A stretch of DNA of 64,000 nt, from NCBI GenBank assembly GCA_002083475.1, contig LWDI01000032.1:1-64000 (forward strand), written 5' to 3'. This stretch comes from Proteobacteria bacterium SG_bin5. GTDB lineage: Bacteria > Pseudomonadota > Alphaproteobacteria > Sphingomonadales > Sphingomonadaceae. The notes beneath the pieces were generated by a model that saw only the letters and a list, made by a program, of their open reading frames with translations, made no database searches and had not been told where the DNA came from. A program made the translations under genes and the position numbers. Position 1 is the first letter of the stretch. Each line of letters opens with the position of its first letter. Positions 1-10,800 of this stretch are shown here, piece after piece.

Positions 1-3000
1 AGTCCGTTGGCGGTGATCGCGAGCGTGCCGAGCGCGAGCCGCGCCGTGCCGCCCGCGCCCAGCGACAGCAGCGCGGTGCCGCCAGTGCCCGCGCCGCCAC
101 TGGGCGGCGGGAAGCCCGAGGTCAGCCGCCCCGTGCCGCCGGTGCCGTTGGCCGAAAGCGTGAGCGTATCGCTGGTGAGCGTGCCGGCGGTCGCGGCAAG
201 GCTGACGGCGCCGCCCGTCCCATTGCCGGCGCGGCTCGGCGGCATGCCGGCGCTGTTCGCGGCGATGGTCGTGCCGCCCACCGCTTCGGCGATGAGCGAC
301 ACCGTCGGGACGGTCATGGTGCCGCCCGAGAGCATCAGCTGGACCACGCCGCCGAGCGCGTCGCCGCCGTTGAAGCCGCTATTCGCCGCGCCGCCCGTCG
401 CATTGGCGGTGGCGCGCAGCATATTGGCGGTGAAAGCGCCCGCCGGCAGGTCGAGCATCACCGTGCCGCCGCGCGCCGCGCCGCCCGACCCGCGCGAGCC
501 GATCGCCCCCGCGTTGAGTTGGCCGACACTGCCATCGGCGTTGAGCGTGAGGGTGGTGAAGCGCAAGGCGCCCGATCGCTGGGCGCCGGGGCGGGTTTCG
601 ATCGTGATCGTCCCGCCCGTGCCGGTGCCGCCGCTCGCCCCGGCGATCACCCCGTCGCTCGCGAAGCCGCTCGCGCTCGCGAGCTGCGGCCCGGCGAAGC
701 TCAGCGTGCCATCCTCGGCATAGAGCAGCAGCGTGCCGCCGGTGCCGTTGATCGCATGCTCGCCGCCCAGGCCGTTGCCGTCGGCGGTGATCCCGTTCGC
801 GCCGCCGATCAGGGTCGCCGACAAGGTGCCGCCGCCGCGCGCGCCGAGCGTGATCGTGCCGCCGCGCCCCAGCGCATTGCCGTTGCGCGATCCGCCGGCG
901 GTGCCGCTCGCGCCGATCACGAAGCTGTTCGCCGCGATCGTGCCGCCATTGGCGTCGAGCGTAACCGCGCCGCCGATCGCGGTCTGGGGCGCGCCGGTGT
1001 CGCTGCTCGAATCGGTCTTGTTCGCCTCGGCGTTCGCGGTGATCACCATGCCGCCGCTGGTCAGCCGGCCGCCATCGCGCGCGGTGACGCCGATCACGCC
1101 CGCCTGCGCGGTCGATCCCGCGCCGTTGCCGCCCGAGGAGGTACCGCGCGCCGACAAGGTAACGCCATTGGTAACCGTCAGCGCGCCGCCCGCGCCGATA
1201 TCGAGCTGGATGCCGGTGGCCGATCCGCGCACGCTGCCGAAGGCGCCGCCCGCCGGCGCGCCGCTGGTGAGCGCATCGACCTGCGCGCTGAGCGAGGTCC
1301 AGGTGAGCGCCGCGTTGCTGACGCCGAGCGCGATGCTGCCGCCCACCGCATCGCCGCTGCGCTGGGTGCCGAAGCCGCCGCGCGCGGTCGCGCTGAGTGT
1401 CGGTGCGCCGAGCGCGAGCGTGCCGCCCGCCGCGGTCACGGTCACGCGCCCGCCGATCGCGCCCGCGCCGATCGCCGGGTTCTGCGAGGGTCGCGAATCG
1501 GGCGGGCTCGCATCGGCGCGCAGCGTCGTCGCGGCGAAAGTCGCGGTGCCGCCCCCCCGCGCGGTGAGCGTCACCGCGCCCCCGGTCGCGGTGCCGTCTT
1601 GGGTGAAGCCGAAGCCGGCGAGCGCGCTCGCATTGGCGACGAGCGCGTTCGCGGTGATCGCGCCGCCATCGGCGAGCAGATCGATCGTCCCGCCCATCGT
1701 GTCGCGTCCGGTGGCGAGCACGAAGCCGGGATCGCTGCCGATCGCGTTCAGTGCCAGCTGGCCGCCGATGGTGACGGCGCTTTGCGCGCCGCGCGCGGCG
1801 ACGGTGATCGCGCCGCCCATGGGCGCGGGCGCGGTCGACAGCGTCACGCCGCCGCCGCTGCTGATCTGGCCGCCGTTGCTCGCGCTCAAATCGATGCGAG
1901 TGCGCGCGATCAGATCGACGGTCGCATCGAAGCGGACGTTCTGCGCGCCGGTGGCGGCGGTGATCGCGGTGTCGCCGCTCGTGAAGCCCGCCAGGCGGGA
2001 GAGGAAGCGGGCGTTGCTGATCGTCGCGCCGCTGCGCGTGGCGGGCGGCGCGGTCGGCGCGACCGCGTTGCCGCCGGCCACGCCGCCCCCGGCCGAGAGG
2101 ATCACCGCGCCCGCCTCGTTCGCGGCGATGGCGGCGGCCGTATAGCCGATCGTGCCCGACAGGAGCATGGTGAGCGCGTCGTTCTTGGCGAGCCCCACCA
2201 GATAGACGCGCTGGGCATCGGCGGCGCCGGTCGTCGCCGGGCCGGTCGTCGTGCCGCTATGGACGATGCCGTTGGGATCGGCGCTGCCCACCGCGATATC
2301 GATGTCGAACAAACCGGCGTTGATCGCGATGGTCGCGCGTTCGGCGGCGACATAAGCGGTCGAGCCGTCGACCGTCACCGTGCCGGCTTGAACGACGCGC
2401 GGCGCGACCACCGCGAGATAGCTGCCCGCGTTGATCCGCGCGCCGGCATTGATTTGCACCGCGCCCGCCGGATTGGGCGTGCCGGTGCCGAAGCGGATGG
2501 CGTTGCCCGGGCCGAACAATCCGCCGGCCGTGTCGATATCGTTGGTCGTCAGCACCAGGCCGCCGACGTTGAACACCCCGGTCGCGCCGACGATCAGGCC
2601 GCCGGGCGAATAGAACCATATATTGCCGCCAGCCAGCCGACCGACCACCGATTCGACCGTGCCGTTGAAGGCGATCGGCTGGTTGGTCGCCAGCCCCGTC
2701 GCCGGGTCGGTCGGCAGGATGCGGTTGAGGACCGTGAAGCCGGTGATGTTGAACTGCGGGTTGGCGGTGAAGGTGGCGGTGGTGCCGGCCGGCAGAAAAT
2801 CGATCGGCGCGGTGCTGCCATTGGTGCCGTTCGCGCTCCAGTTGATGATCGCCTCGGGCGCGTTGACGAAGATGGTGGTTTGGCCCGGCCCGGTGGCGAT
2901 CGTCGCGTTGACGCCGCCGACCACGTTTCCCGTGCCCTGAAACGCCTGCCCCATCGCCGGCGCCGGGATCAGCGCGAGCGCGAGCGCCAGGGGCGCCGCC

Positions 3001-3065
3001 CCCGCCAGCCAACGCCGCCGCGCGCGGCGGGCGCCGATGCGATCATCGTTTACGAAAAGCGCCAT
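1..3065 (-). CDS. TpsA-type filamentous haemagglutinin-like exoprotein (N-terminal part; runs off left edge)
   Basis: Large secreted beta-helical exoprotein of a two-partner secretion (TPS) system. The ATG at 3063-3065 opens a frame with no stop seen where checked, through base 1, so at least 1,020 residues are present and the C-terminus is missing. An Arg-rich N-terminus and a long hydrophobic stretch ending PAMGQA form a signal peptide. The next 130 residues or so resemble the FHA N-terminal TPS domain (NGTNGSTAPIDFLPAG, then FYSPGGLIVGATGVFNVGG in place of the usual NPNGI motif). The rest is low-complexity Gly/Ala/Thr/Leu repeat with recurring GGTA, GGTV and LTITANG motifs, typical of beta-helix rungs. 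The start overlaps the end of the transporter gene by 16 bp, so the two are probably translationally coupled. The family is clear; the cargo function (adhesin, toxin or matrix protein) is unknown. Confidence 0.85.
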   Translation of the reverse strand, partial: MALFVNDDRIGARRARRRWLAGAAPLALALALIPAPAMGQAFQGTGNVVGGVNATIATGPGQTTIFVNAPEAIINWSANGTNGSTAPIDFLPAGTTATFTANPQFNITGFTVLNRILPTDPATGLATNQPIAFNGTVESVVGRLAGGNIWFYSPGGLIVGATGVFNVGGLVLTTNDIDTAGGLFGPGNAIRFGTGTPNPAGAVQINAGARINAGSYLAVVAPRVVQAGTVTVDGSTAYVAAERATIAINAGLFDIDIAVGSADPNGIVHSGTTTGPATTGAADAQRVYLVGLAKNDALTMLLSGTIGYTAAAIAANEAGAVILSAGGGVAGGNAVAPTAPPATRSGATISNARFLSRLAGFTSGDTAITAATGAQNVRFDATVDLIARTRIDLSASNGGQISSGGGVTLSTAPAPMGGAITVAARGAQSAVTIGGQLALNAIGSDPGFVLATGRDTMGGTIDLLADGGAITANALVANASALAGFGFTQDGTATGGAVTLTARGGGTATFAATTLRADASPPDSRPSQNPAIGAGAIGGRVTVTAAGGTLALGAPTLSATARGGFGTQRSGDAVGGSIALGVSNAALTWTSLSAQVDALTSGAPAGGAFGSVRGSATGIQLDIGAGGALTVTNGVTLSARGTSSGGNGAGSTAQAGVIGVTARDGGRLTSGGMVITANAEANKTDSSSDTGAPQTAIGGAVTLDANGGTIAANSFVIGASGTAGGSRNGNALGRGGTITLGARGGGTLSATLIGGANGITADGNGLGGEHAINGTGGTLLLYAEDGTLSFAGPQLASASGFASDGVIAGASGGTGTGGTITIETRPGAQRSGALRFTTLTLNADGSVGQLNAGAIGSRGSGGAARGGTVMLDLPAGAFTANMLRATANATGGAANSGFNGGDALGGVVQLMLSGGTMTVPTVSLIAEAVGGTTIAANSAGMPPSRAGNGTGGAVSLAATAGTLTSDTLTLSANGTGGTGRLTSGFPPPSGGAGTGGTALLSLGAGGTARLALGTLAITANG

Positions 3066-4843
3066 GGCAGCAGCCTCGTCGTGATGGTGAACAGGAAGCG
3101 CACGTCGCGCCGGGCGGTGGCGAAGGGCGCGCGGTCGAGCGGCACCGCGATCGTCGCGTCGAAGCGCAGCAGATCGCGCCAGGCGCCGCGCACGCCGGCG
3201 CCGGTCGATAGGATGCGCTGCGGATCGCCGCTCATCGGCCCGGCGTCGTTGCGCCAGTTCCAGGCACCGTCGAAAAAGGCATAGGGCTGCAGCGCCAGCC
3301 GGCGCTGGCGATGGGCGACCGCGCTGCCCAGCCGGATCTCGGCCGCGACGCCGACGCCCGAATCGCCGAGCAGCGTGCCCGGATCATAGCCTCTGCCGAT
3401 CGTGTAATTGCCCGCGCCGATCTCCTCGAAGCTCAGCAATACCTGGTCCGAATATTGCGCGCGCGTGCGCAGGGCGAAGGTCAGCCGGGGCAGCGGGCGA
3501 AATTCGCCGGCCAGGTTGAAGCGCAGCAGCGTTGCCTGCGGATCGGCGGCGAGCCGGCTGAGCGGCACCGCCGGCGGCAGGCAGCGGACGAGCCCCACGC
3601 CGCAGGGTTCGCTCGCGCCGAGGCCCGCCAGCCCCTGGCGCAGCTCGACATCGCCGCCGAGCCGCCAGCGCGGTTCGACCACCGAATAGCCGATCCGCCG
3701 ATCGATGCTGCGCGGATCGGTGAGATCGAGCTGCAGCGCGGCGGTGAAGGTGCGCAGACGATCGGTGGTGAGCGGTAGGCTTCCGAAGCGGATGCGCTGA
3801 TCGATCGCCTCGAAGCCGACGCGCCCGACCAGCGTGCGCGCCTGGCGGCGAAGGATCGGATAGGAAAGTTCGGCGCCCGCCACCCAGGTCAGCGATCGTA
3901 GGCGATTCGTGCCGATGCTCGGGCGGCTCCAGGCATAAGTGAAATCGGCGGCGAAGCGCAGCCCGTTCGCCCCGATCGCGAGGCTGTGGGCGATGCCGAG
4001 CACGCTCTGCTCGTCGATATTGGCGGTGTTGTACGCGCTCAGGATCGTCGCGTCGCCCAGCCCGATCAGGTCGTTCAGCTGCACGCGGGCGAGCCCGGCA
4101 TAAGGCCCGACCGGGCTCGAGCCGAAATTCTGGACGTTGAGATCGGCCTGCACCACCTCGCGCGTGACCAGCGCCTCGCCGGTGATTTCGCCCGGGCGAT
4201 CGGTCGCGGGGCGCAGCACCAGCCGGATGTCGAAGCCCGGCAGATCGCGCGCGAGCAGCAATTTGCGCTCGGCGGCGTGGACATTGAACGGACGGTCGCC
4301 CGCCACGTCGCGCAGCAGCCGCTCGATCAGCCCGGCGCTGTTGCCGGCGTCGCCGCGCACCTGGATGCGGGTAAGTCGCGCCATCAGCACGTCGACGCGG
4401 AGCGTGCCGTTGGGCTCGATCCGCTGCGGCGGAATCTGCACCGCGGCGAGATAGCCTCGCGCGCGCAGGATCGTCGCCGCGCGGTCGCGGATTTCGCATA
4501 GCGTCGCGATCGCCACCTCGCGCCCCGCCACCGCTTCCCAAGCGGGGCGCAGCGCCTCGTCGGGTACCGCCTCCAACCCATCGAACCGCACCCCGCCCAG
4601 CCGCACGGTGACGCCCGAAAAGCGCGGATCGGCGAGCGGGCAGGGCGCGCGCTCTATCCCGCCCTCGATGCTCAGGCGACCGCTGCTGGGCGGCGCGGGT
4701 TCGGCGCGTTCACGGGTGAGATCCTCGCGCGTCGGCGCGCCGCTCGGCTGGGATTGGGCGAACGCGGCGGCGCTGCACGTCGCCAGCGCGATCGCGCTCG
4801 CCCACCGCGCCTTGCTTCGCCATTGCCCCCAGCTCTGCCCCAT
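3050..4843 (-). CDS. TpsB/FhaC/ShlB-family outer-membrane transporter
   Basis: Outer-membrane beta-barrel that exports the adjacent TpsA protein (two-partner secretion, Omp85 superfamily). The 597 residues are normal for the family. There is a signal peptide (hydrophobic core ASAIALATCSAAAFAQ), a POTRA-type region from about residue 70 to 210 with PDEALRPAWEAVAGREV and ILRARGYLAAVQIPPQ, then a long barrel. Near the C-terminus, IGRGYDPGTLLGDSG matches the conserved VRGY/F lid-loop motif of FhaC. The C-terminus ends LLPWRFS, with a terminal aromatic signal for barrel assembly. It lies just upstream of tpsA and about 240 bp after the secreted FecR-like gene, in the same direction. Confidence 0.93.
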   Translation of the reverse strand: MGQSWGQWRSKARWASAIALATCSAAAFAQSQPSGAPTREDLTRERAEPAPPSSGRLSIEGGIERAPCPLADPRFSGVTVRLGGVRFDGLEAVPDEALRPAWEAVAGREVAIATLCEIRDRAATILRARGYLAAVQIPPQRIEPNGTLRVDVLMARLTRIQVRGDAGNSAGLIERLLRDVAGDRPFNVHAAERKLLLARDLPGFDIRLVLRPATDRPGEITGEALVTREVVQADLNVQNFGSSPVGPYAGLARVQLNDLIGLGDATILSAYNTANIDEQSVLGIAHSLAIGANGLRFAADFTYAWSRPSIGTNRLRSLTWVAGAELSYPILRRQARTLVGRVGFEAIDQRIRFGSLPLTTDRLRTFTAALQLDLTDPRSIDRRIGYSVVEPRWRLGGDVELRQGLAGLGASEPCGVGLVRCLPPAVPLSRLAADPQATLLRFNLAGEFRPLPRLTFALRTRAQYSDQVLLSFEEIGAGNYTIGRGYDPGTLLGDSGVGVAAEIRLGSAVAHRQRRLALQPYAFFDGAWNWRNDAGPMSGDPQRILSTGAGVRGAWRDLLRFDATIAVPLDRAPFATARRDVRFLFTITTRLLPWRFS

Positions 4844-4944
4844 CGCCGCTCCCCAGGCGGAAGCTCCGTCCGCCGGCTTCGGCGCGTCCCGATCGCCTCG
4901 AAAAAAGGCGCGCGAGCGGCCGGATCAAGCATGTAAGCGTTACC

Positions 4945-4979
4945 GTTTGGGTGCCGACCGCCCAAACCCGCCATGGCGG
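4945..4979. promoter_or_regulatory. Paired dyads in the intergenic region before tpsB
   Basis: The 236-bp gap between the FecR-like gene and tpsB holds an inverted repeat GTTTGGG-N9-CCCAAAC (4945-4967), followed at once by the perfect palindrome CCGCCATGGCGG (4968-4979). Both are about 100 bp upstream of the tpsB start. They could be a regulator site or a stem-loop between the two parts of the operon. No clear sigma-70 promoter was recognised. Confidence 0.4.
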
Positions 4980-5079
4980 TTCGGCGCCCATAATCCGTAC
5001 CCGGCTATTCGATGGCGGCGAGCCTATCAGTATCGTTGCGCGCTCACAACCCGCCGCCCATGCTTTGGTGAGTACCCGC

Positions 5080-5802
5080 TCAGCGCGCGGGCATCGCCGC
5101 GATCAGCGTGTCGAGCTGTGCGTCGCAGCCTTGCGCGATCAACAGCGCGGCGACTTCTTGCGCCTCGGCCGGGGGCGTGGGAATCTTCACCAATTCCAGC
5201 GCGATCGGCGCCACCTCGGCGCGCTCGATCGTGATCCGCGCGCCATCGGCGAGCGCCCAGCCGGCGGGGGGAGTCGCGGTCGCCTCGCCCTCGCGCATCG
5301 TCACCTCCGCCGTCTGCCCGCCGGCGGTCAGCCGCAAGCGCGCCGCGCCCGCGATATCGGCGCGCCACAGCACCAGCGCGGCGGGATCGGGGGTGCACAG
5401 CCGCCCGCCGCGCGCGACATCGGCGAACCATAAATTGGGGCGCTGCGGGGCGGGGTCGCTCGAAGCTGGCGCGCGCACGGCGCCGGTGCGCGCGCGCGGC
5501 GGTCGGCCGGCGGTAAGCAGCGCGACGAGCCCCCCGCTGGCGCTCGCCCCGCCGGTGCGGTCGGTAACCGCGAAGCTTCCCGGGCCGCGCAACGTGCGCG
5601 TGCCCTCGCCATCGAGCAGCACCACCAGATCGTTGCTCGCGAGCGATAGCCGCGCATCGGCCGCGAGCTTGCGTCCCGTGGGATATTGCGGCGCCGAGGG
5701 GCCGCTCGATCGCACCACCATCGCCTGAGCGAAAGCGGCGGCGGGAAGCGCCGCGAGCAGCGCGGCGGCGATCGGCCAGCGAACGGGGTCAAGCCAGGTC
5801 AT
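5080..5802 (-). CDS. Secreted FecR-like protein of the CHAT/cyclase operon
   Basis: Predicted exported protein of 240 residues, function unknown. The start was set at the ATG at 5802 because AAGGAG lies 6 bases upstream; a longer frame exists but lacks a site. The N-terminus WPIAAALLAALPAAAFAQA is a signal peptide. The mature N-terminal half (VVRSSGPSAPQYPTGRKL, then LLDGEGTRTLRGPGSF) resembles the FecR-type fold found beside CHASE2 cyclases: a predicted beta-rich domain that follows a G-x-R-x-L-x-GPG pattern. The C-terminal half has no recognised motif. It overlaps the cyclase gene by 14 bp, so it is co-translated with it. FecR-like folds usually sense or relay periplasmic signals; that role here is inference. 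Confidence 0.7.
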   Translation of the reverse strand: MTWLDPVRWPIAAALLAALPAAAFAQAMVVRSSGPSAPQYPTGRKLAADARLSLASNDLVVLLDGEGTRTLRGPGSFAVTDRTGGASASGGLVALLTAGRPPRARTGAVRAPASSDPAPQRPNLWFADVARGGRLCTPDPAALVLWRADIAGAARLRLTAGGQTAEVTMREGEATATPPAGWALADGARITIERAEVAPIALELVKIPTPPAEAQEVAALLIAQGCDAQLDTLIAAMPAR

Positions 5803-7837
5803 ACGCATCTCCTTGGGGGCAGCGCGCGACGCGCCGCGAGAGGTTGGCGAGCGCATCGTCGCCGGGGTGATGCCGGGCGAGCGCGGCGATTGCTTCGGCG
5901 GCGCCGGGCTCGCCGCGCGCGGCGGCCTTGATCAGCTGAGCGAGCCGCTCGCGCTCGCCACTCGGCATGTCGGGGGCGGGCTCGAACAGATCGACCGGCG
6001 TCGCGCGGCCACGCAGCCGCACCCGGCCGAGCGGGCGCCACCAATCGAGCCCCGATCGCTCGATCGCCTCGCGGCTGGCGAGCACGCTGGTGCCGAGCTG
6101 CTTGTTCGCCGCCTCCAGCCGCGCGGCGGTGTTCATCGTATCGCCGAGCGCGGTATATTGGATGCGACCCTCGCCGCCGAAATTGCCGACGATCGCGGTG
6201 CCGTAATGCAGCCCGACCCGGGTGCGCCCCACCGGCGGAAAATCGTCCGGCAAATCGCGGCGAAACGCTTCGCCCGCCTGCCACATGGCAAGCGCGGCGC
6301 GCGCCGCGTTCTGGCCGTCGCCGGTCTGCGCGATCGGCGCGCCCCAAAAGGCGACCACCGCGTCGCCGACGAATTTGTCGATGGTGCCGCCGTGATCGAG
6401 CACCACCTTGCTCAACCGATCGAGATATTGGTTGAGCAGCCGCGCCACCTGTTCGGGCGGCAGGCTGTGCGACAATTGGGTGAAGCCCTCCAAATCGCTG
6501 AACAGCACATAGATGTCGCGCCGTTCGCCGTGCAGCGCCAGCCGCGAGGGATCATCGAGAATGCGCCGGGCGATGTCGCGGGGCAGAAATTTGCCCAGCG
6601 CCGATTGGGCGAAGCGCCGCTGCAACGTGCCGACCGCGCGCGCCGCCGACCCCACCGTTGCATAAGCGAGCGCCCAGCCGATCAGCCAGCCGAGCGCGGG
6701 CAGGTACAGCGTATCGAGCCCTTGTGCCTGCAGCAGCAGCGGCACGCCGAGCAGCAGCACGGCCTGGGCGAGCAGCGCCGCGATCATCCGCGGCACGCTC
6801 AGTTCGGTGAGGCTGGTGAGCGTCGCGGCGAGGACGACGAGCAAAGCGGCGAGCCACAGCGCCAGACCCGGCGGGCGGGGCAGGGCGGCGCGGTCGAGCG
6901 CCTGGGCGAGCAACGTCGCGTGCACCTCCAGCCCCGGCACGTCATGCCCGGTGCCGGGCAGCGCGGCGGCGGCGAAGCCGGTCATCGGCACGTCGAACCG
7001 GTCCATATCGGTGATGTCGCCGCCGATCAGCACGTAACGCCCGCGAATGCGCGGCGCGAGCGCGCTCGCCAGCGCGGGATCGACGAACAGATCGATCGGC
7101 AGGCTGGCAAAGACCGGGCGCCCCGCCGATCGCGGCAGGCGGTAGCGGATCGCCCGCGCGCGCGCGTCGATCGCGCGTTCGGGCGCGAGCGTCGCGGCGA
7201 GCGACGCCGGCAGCTGGGGGAGTGGCTGCGGCCAGCGGCGCGCGACCTTGTCGGCATCCACTTCGAGCCGGATGCTCGCCGGCCGCGTCCGGCTGCCCGC
7301 CAACCGCGCGACGAAGCCGCGCAAAAAGGCCTCCTGCTCGGCGATCAGATCGTCGCGGTTCGATCGCGCTTCGGCATAGGCGATCGCGGTCGGCGTTTTC
7401 ATCGCGCGCAGCGTCGCGATCAGCGCGGGGTCCTCGTCCTGCGGCTGATCGAACAGGATGTCGATGCCGATCGCGCGCGGGCCTTGAGCGTCGATCGCGC
7501 GCAGCGCGCGGGCGAGCAGCCCGCGATCGAGCGGGGCGCGCTTGCGCGTCGCGATCAGCGTCTGGTCGGTGTAGACGATCAGCACGATCCGCGGATCCTG
7601 CGCGACGCGCGGCGCGAAGGCGGTCATCCGCAGATCATAAGCGACGCGCTCGGCATCGCCCAGCAGCGGCAACTGCCAGCCATGGCGCGCGACCAGCAGC
7701 GCGGCGGCAAGCATCGCCGCGGTCAGCGCGAGGCGGGGGCCTCCGGCGTCGCGCAGCGCCCGCCAGATCAGCGCGACGCGGCGGCGCAGGCCGCGCGGCG
7801 GCGCTTGATCGACGCGCACCGCGCCGATCATGCTCAT
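5789..7837 (-). CDS. CHASE2-domain adenylate/guanylate cyclase (class III), membrane-bound
   Basis: Transmembrane sensor enzyme that makes a cyclic nucleotide. One N-terminal membrane segment (about residues 36-52) leads into an extracytoplasmic CHASE2 domain (DPRIVLIVYTDQTLI, GPRAIGIDILFDQPQDEDP). Three or so membrane helices follow (LALWLAALLVVLAATLTSL to LGWLIGWALAYATVG), then a cytoplasmic class III cyclase domain. The metal-binding motif FSDLEGFT and the core GTIDKFVGDAVVAFWGAP are intact, as is the later GEGRIQYTALGDTMNTAARLE, so it should be active. The substrate (ATP or GTP) cannot be told by eye. It overlaps the CHAT gene by 4 bp (ATGA) and the FecR-like gene by 14 bp. No cyclic-nucleotide receptor is encoded nearby. 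Confidence 0.93.
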   Translation of the reverse strand: MSMIGAVRVDQAPPRGLRRRVALIWRALRDAGGPRLALTAAMLAAALLVARHGWQLPLLGDAERVAYDLRMTAFAPRVAQDPRIVLIVYTDQTLIATRKRAPLDRGLLARALRAIDAQGPRAIGIDILFDQPQDEDPALIATLRAMKTPTAIAYAEARSNRDDLIAEQEAFLRGFVARLAGSRTRPASIRLEVDADKVARRWPQPLPQLPASLAATLAPERAIDARARAIRYRLPRSAGRPVFASLPIDLFVDPALASALAPRIRGRYVLIGGDITDMDRFDVPMTGFAAAALPGTGHDVPGLEVHATLLAQALDRAALPRPPGLALWLAALLVVLAATLTSLTELSVPRMIAALLAQAVLLLGVPLLLQAQGLDTLYLPALGWLIGWALAYATVGSAARAVGTLQRRFAQSALGKFLPRDIARRILDDPSRLALHGERRDIYVLFSDLEGFTQLSHSLPPEQVARLLNQYLDRLSKVVLDHGGTIDKFVGDAVVAFWGAPIAQTGDGQNAARAALAMWQAGEAFRRDLPDDFPPVGRTRVGLHYGTAIVGNFGGEGRIQYTALGDTMNTAARLEAANKQLGTSVLASREAIERSGLDWWRPLGRVRLRGRATPVDLFEPAPDMPSGERERLAQLIKAAARGEPGAAEAIAALARHHPGDDALANLSRRVARCPQGDAYDLA

Positions 7838-10800
7838 GGCGCGGCCGAGGTGCTCGTGATCAGCGGCCGCGCGCCATCGCCGACGACCGCGAAGCCCGCC
7901 CAGTAAAAGGGATGGGAGGTGTCCGCTGCGTCCATCAGCCGCCGCTGCGCGTCGCGCAGGACGAACGCGGTCGCGGTGCCGGGCGGGGCGGCGAACATGC
8001 CGGTAAAGAGGCGCGCGGTCGCGTCATATTGATCGGGCGCGGGCCAGTGGCTGGCGATCACGGTGCGGCCGCCCGCGCCGATGAAAGCGCGCACCAGCCC
8101 GTCGAGCGCGCTCGATCCACCCTCGGTCAGCCCGGCGGCGATGGTTGCCGCGCGGCCGGCGCCGGCGGCGGTATCGCAGGCGGAGAGAATGACGAGGTCG
8201 GCGTCGAGGCGCAGCGCGAAAATCTCGGCGAAGTCGAGCAGCCCGTCCGATCCACCGCCGCCCACCGAGGTCAGCAGCGCGGGATCGGCGGGGCAACCGG
8301 GGGCGGGCGGCGTCACCAGGCCGTGCGTTGCGAAATGCAGGATATGGTAGCGATCGAGATCGGCGCGCGCGGCGATCGCGGCGTCGGTGAACGCCGCGCC
8401 CGTCACCACCGCCTCGGGGGGGGCGCCGAGCTGGCGGGCGGCGTCGCGCAACTCGTTCGCGGAGATCGGCCGGTTCCATGCCTGAAGCGGCCAGGCACAA
8501 GCGGTGAAACCGCTCGCGGCGCTCGCCGGGATCGGGCGAGCCGCGAGCGGCGCATTCTCGCCAAAGCCCAGATAGCGCTGGTCGCCCCGCGCCGTAGGGG
8601 CGGTGCGGATCGCCTGGAAGGCGCGGACGGACAGCGCGGTGCTGATCGCGCGGTCGCGGCCGAGCCAGGCGACGTCGCGAAAATCGAACTCGTCGCCGCC
8701 CGCGTCGCGCCGCGCGCGATAACGATCGACGCTCGCCTGATCGGTGACGAGCAGATTGACGGGCAGTTCGAGCAGCGCGCCATCGGGCTCGACGATGAGA
8801 TGGCGCACCGCCCCCAGCCGATCGGCGATCGGCCCCATCAAATCGAGATAGAACGCGCGCGCGGCGGCGATTGCGAACGGATAGGTCGCCTGCACGCCGT
8901 TCACCTGGGTCGAGATCGATTGGCGGATCGTGCGCACCCGCTCGGCGAGTGCGCGCGTGCCGATCGGCAGACGATATCCGGTCGCCCCGACCTGATCGAC
9001 ATAAATGGCGTAGAGCGCGGGGCCGACGGCGGTGAGCTTGAAATAGGCCTCGCCCGGGCGCAGCAGCGCGCGCAGATCGGCCAGGCGCAGCGCCTGGCGA
9101 TCGATCGCCCGGTAGCGCGGATAAGCGTTGAGCGAGGCGACCGCCGCGCGCTTTTCCTCGCCGAGCGCGGTGAGCCGCGCGGTCGCCGCCGCGATCGTCG
9201 CGCGGTCGACATCGGGAGCCAATTGCAGCTGGGCGAGCGCGATCCGCGCGCGCTCGATATCGCGCGACAGCGACACCGATTGGCGGAACAGCCGCGCGCC
9301 GACATCGTCCCCGGCGGAAAGCGCGCGCGCCAATTGCTCGAGCGTGGCGGCGGCACCCGGCCGCACCAGCGTTTGCGCCGCCAAAAACAGATCGTCGATC
9401 CGTTCGGGATGCGCCGGCAGATCGGCGACGAGCAGCGCGAAATAGGGATCGAGCTGATGGGCGATGCCGGGCAGATCGGCCTGATTGTCGACCGTGGTGG
9501 TGATCACCCGGCCATAGAGCGCCAGCGCGTCGTCGCGCCGGTCGCGCCGGGCGAGATAGCCCGCATATTGCGCGCGCGCGCCGTTGAGCGCGGCGGTTTC
9601 GGGATAGAAGCGCGTCAGCAGATCGATCGCGGCGACGAACGCCGCCTCCGCCTCGGGCAGCCGGCCCTGCGCCTCCAATGCGTGGCCCAGTTCGGCGAGC
9701 GTCTGCGCGCGCAGCCGGGTGATCGAGGTGACGCGGCCTTCGCGAATGCGCAGCATCGCCGCGAGCGCCGCGCGCAGCGTCGCCTCCGCCGCCTGGGGCT
9801 GGCCCGCCAGCCGATCGGCGATGCCGCGCAGCGCCTGCGCCTGCGCGTCGAGGATCGCCGCGCGCTCGACCGGGCTCAGCGCGGTTTCCTGGCGCACCAG
9901 GCCGCCCAGTTGCGTCGCGGTGCCGCTGTTGAGCGCGGCGGCGGTCGCGACGTCGAGCGAGACGGCCGCGTCGCCCGGCACCGGCGCGGCGGCGAGCGGC
10001 GCCTGTGCCGCCTCGATCACGCGCGCCACGCCCGCCACGTCGCCCTGGTTCAGCCGGTCGATCGCCTCAAAGTTGCGCCGCAACCGCAGCTGCACCGGAT
10101 CGCGCGTGGGCAGGCCCTCGGCGGCGGCAAACAGCCGGGCGGCCTCGTCGAACGCGCCGAGATCGGATTGCTGGAGCGCGCGGTTGACCAGCGCTTCGTG
10201 CCGGCGATCGAGCCGCTCGGTCGCCTGCGCCGCGGTTTCGTTCGCGGCGGGGCTCGCCAGATCGTCCGCCAGCGCGGCGAAATAGGCGGCCGATTCGGCA
10301 TAGCTGCCGGCATTGTTGCGGCGATAGCCCTCGGCCAGGATCAGGCGCGGATCGGCGCTCGCCGCGCGCTGGCGGGCGAAGCGGGTCGCGTCGCCATCGC
10401 CCAGCGTCGCGAAAGCGATGCTTTCGGGGATCACGCGATTGGCGAGCACGCTGCGCAGCGCGAGATCGAGCGCGCCCTGATAGGCGCTCAGGCCCAGCGT
10501 CGCGAACACCACGCCACCGCGCGACACGGTGGTGACGGTATAGCCGAGCCCATTGGCCGAAAGCGTGCACGCGCTTACTTGCGCGGCGCCGATGCCGGGC
10601 AGCGTCGTCGCTTTGGGCTCGGCGCAGGTCGCGCCGGGCTCGCGCGCGCGCGCCAGGCGGGGAGCGATCGGCGCGCCATCGCGGCGCAGCGCGACCAGTT
10701 GGCCGATCGGCGCGCCGGCGTCGCGACACAGAATCAGCCAGGCGCGATCGAGGGGGCGATCGAGCACGGGGTCGTCGACCTGGCTTTGCGCCTCGCACAA

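Noticed and set aside
519..3284. Rightward frame of 921 codons, and two further long rightward frames within 7-2145
   Set aside because: Antisense of tpsA/tpsB. The product is Arg/Ala/Gly low complexity with no motif; the minus strand has a signal peptide and a TPS domain.
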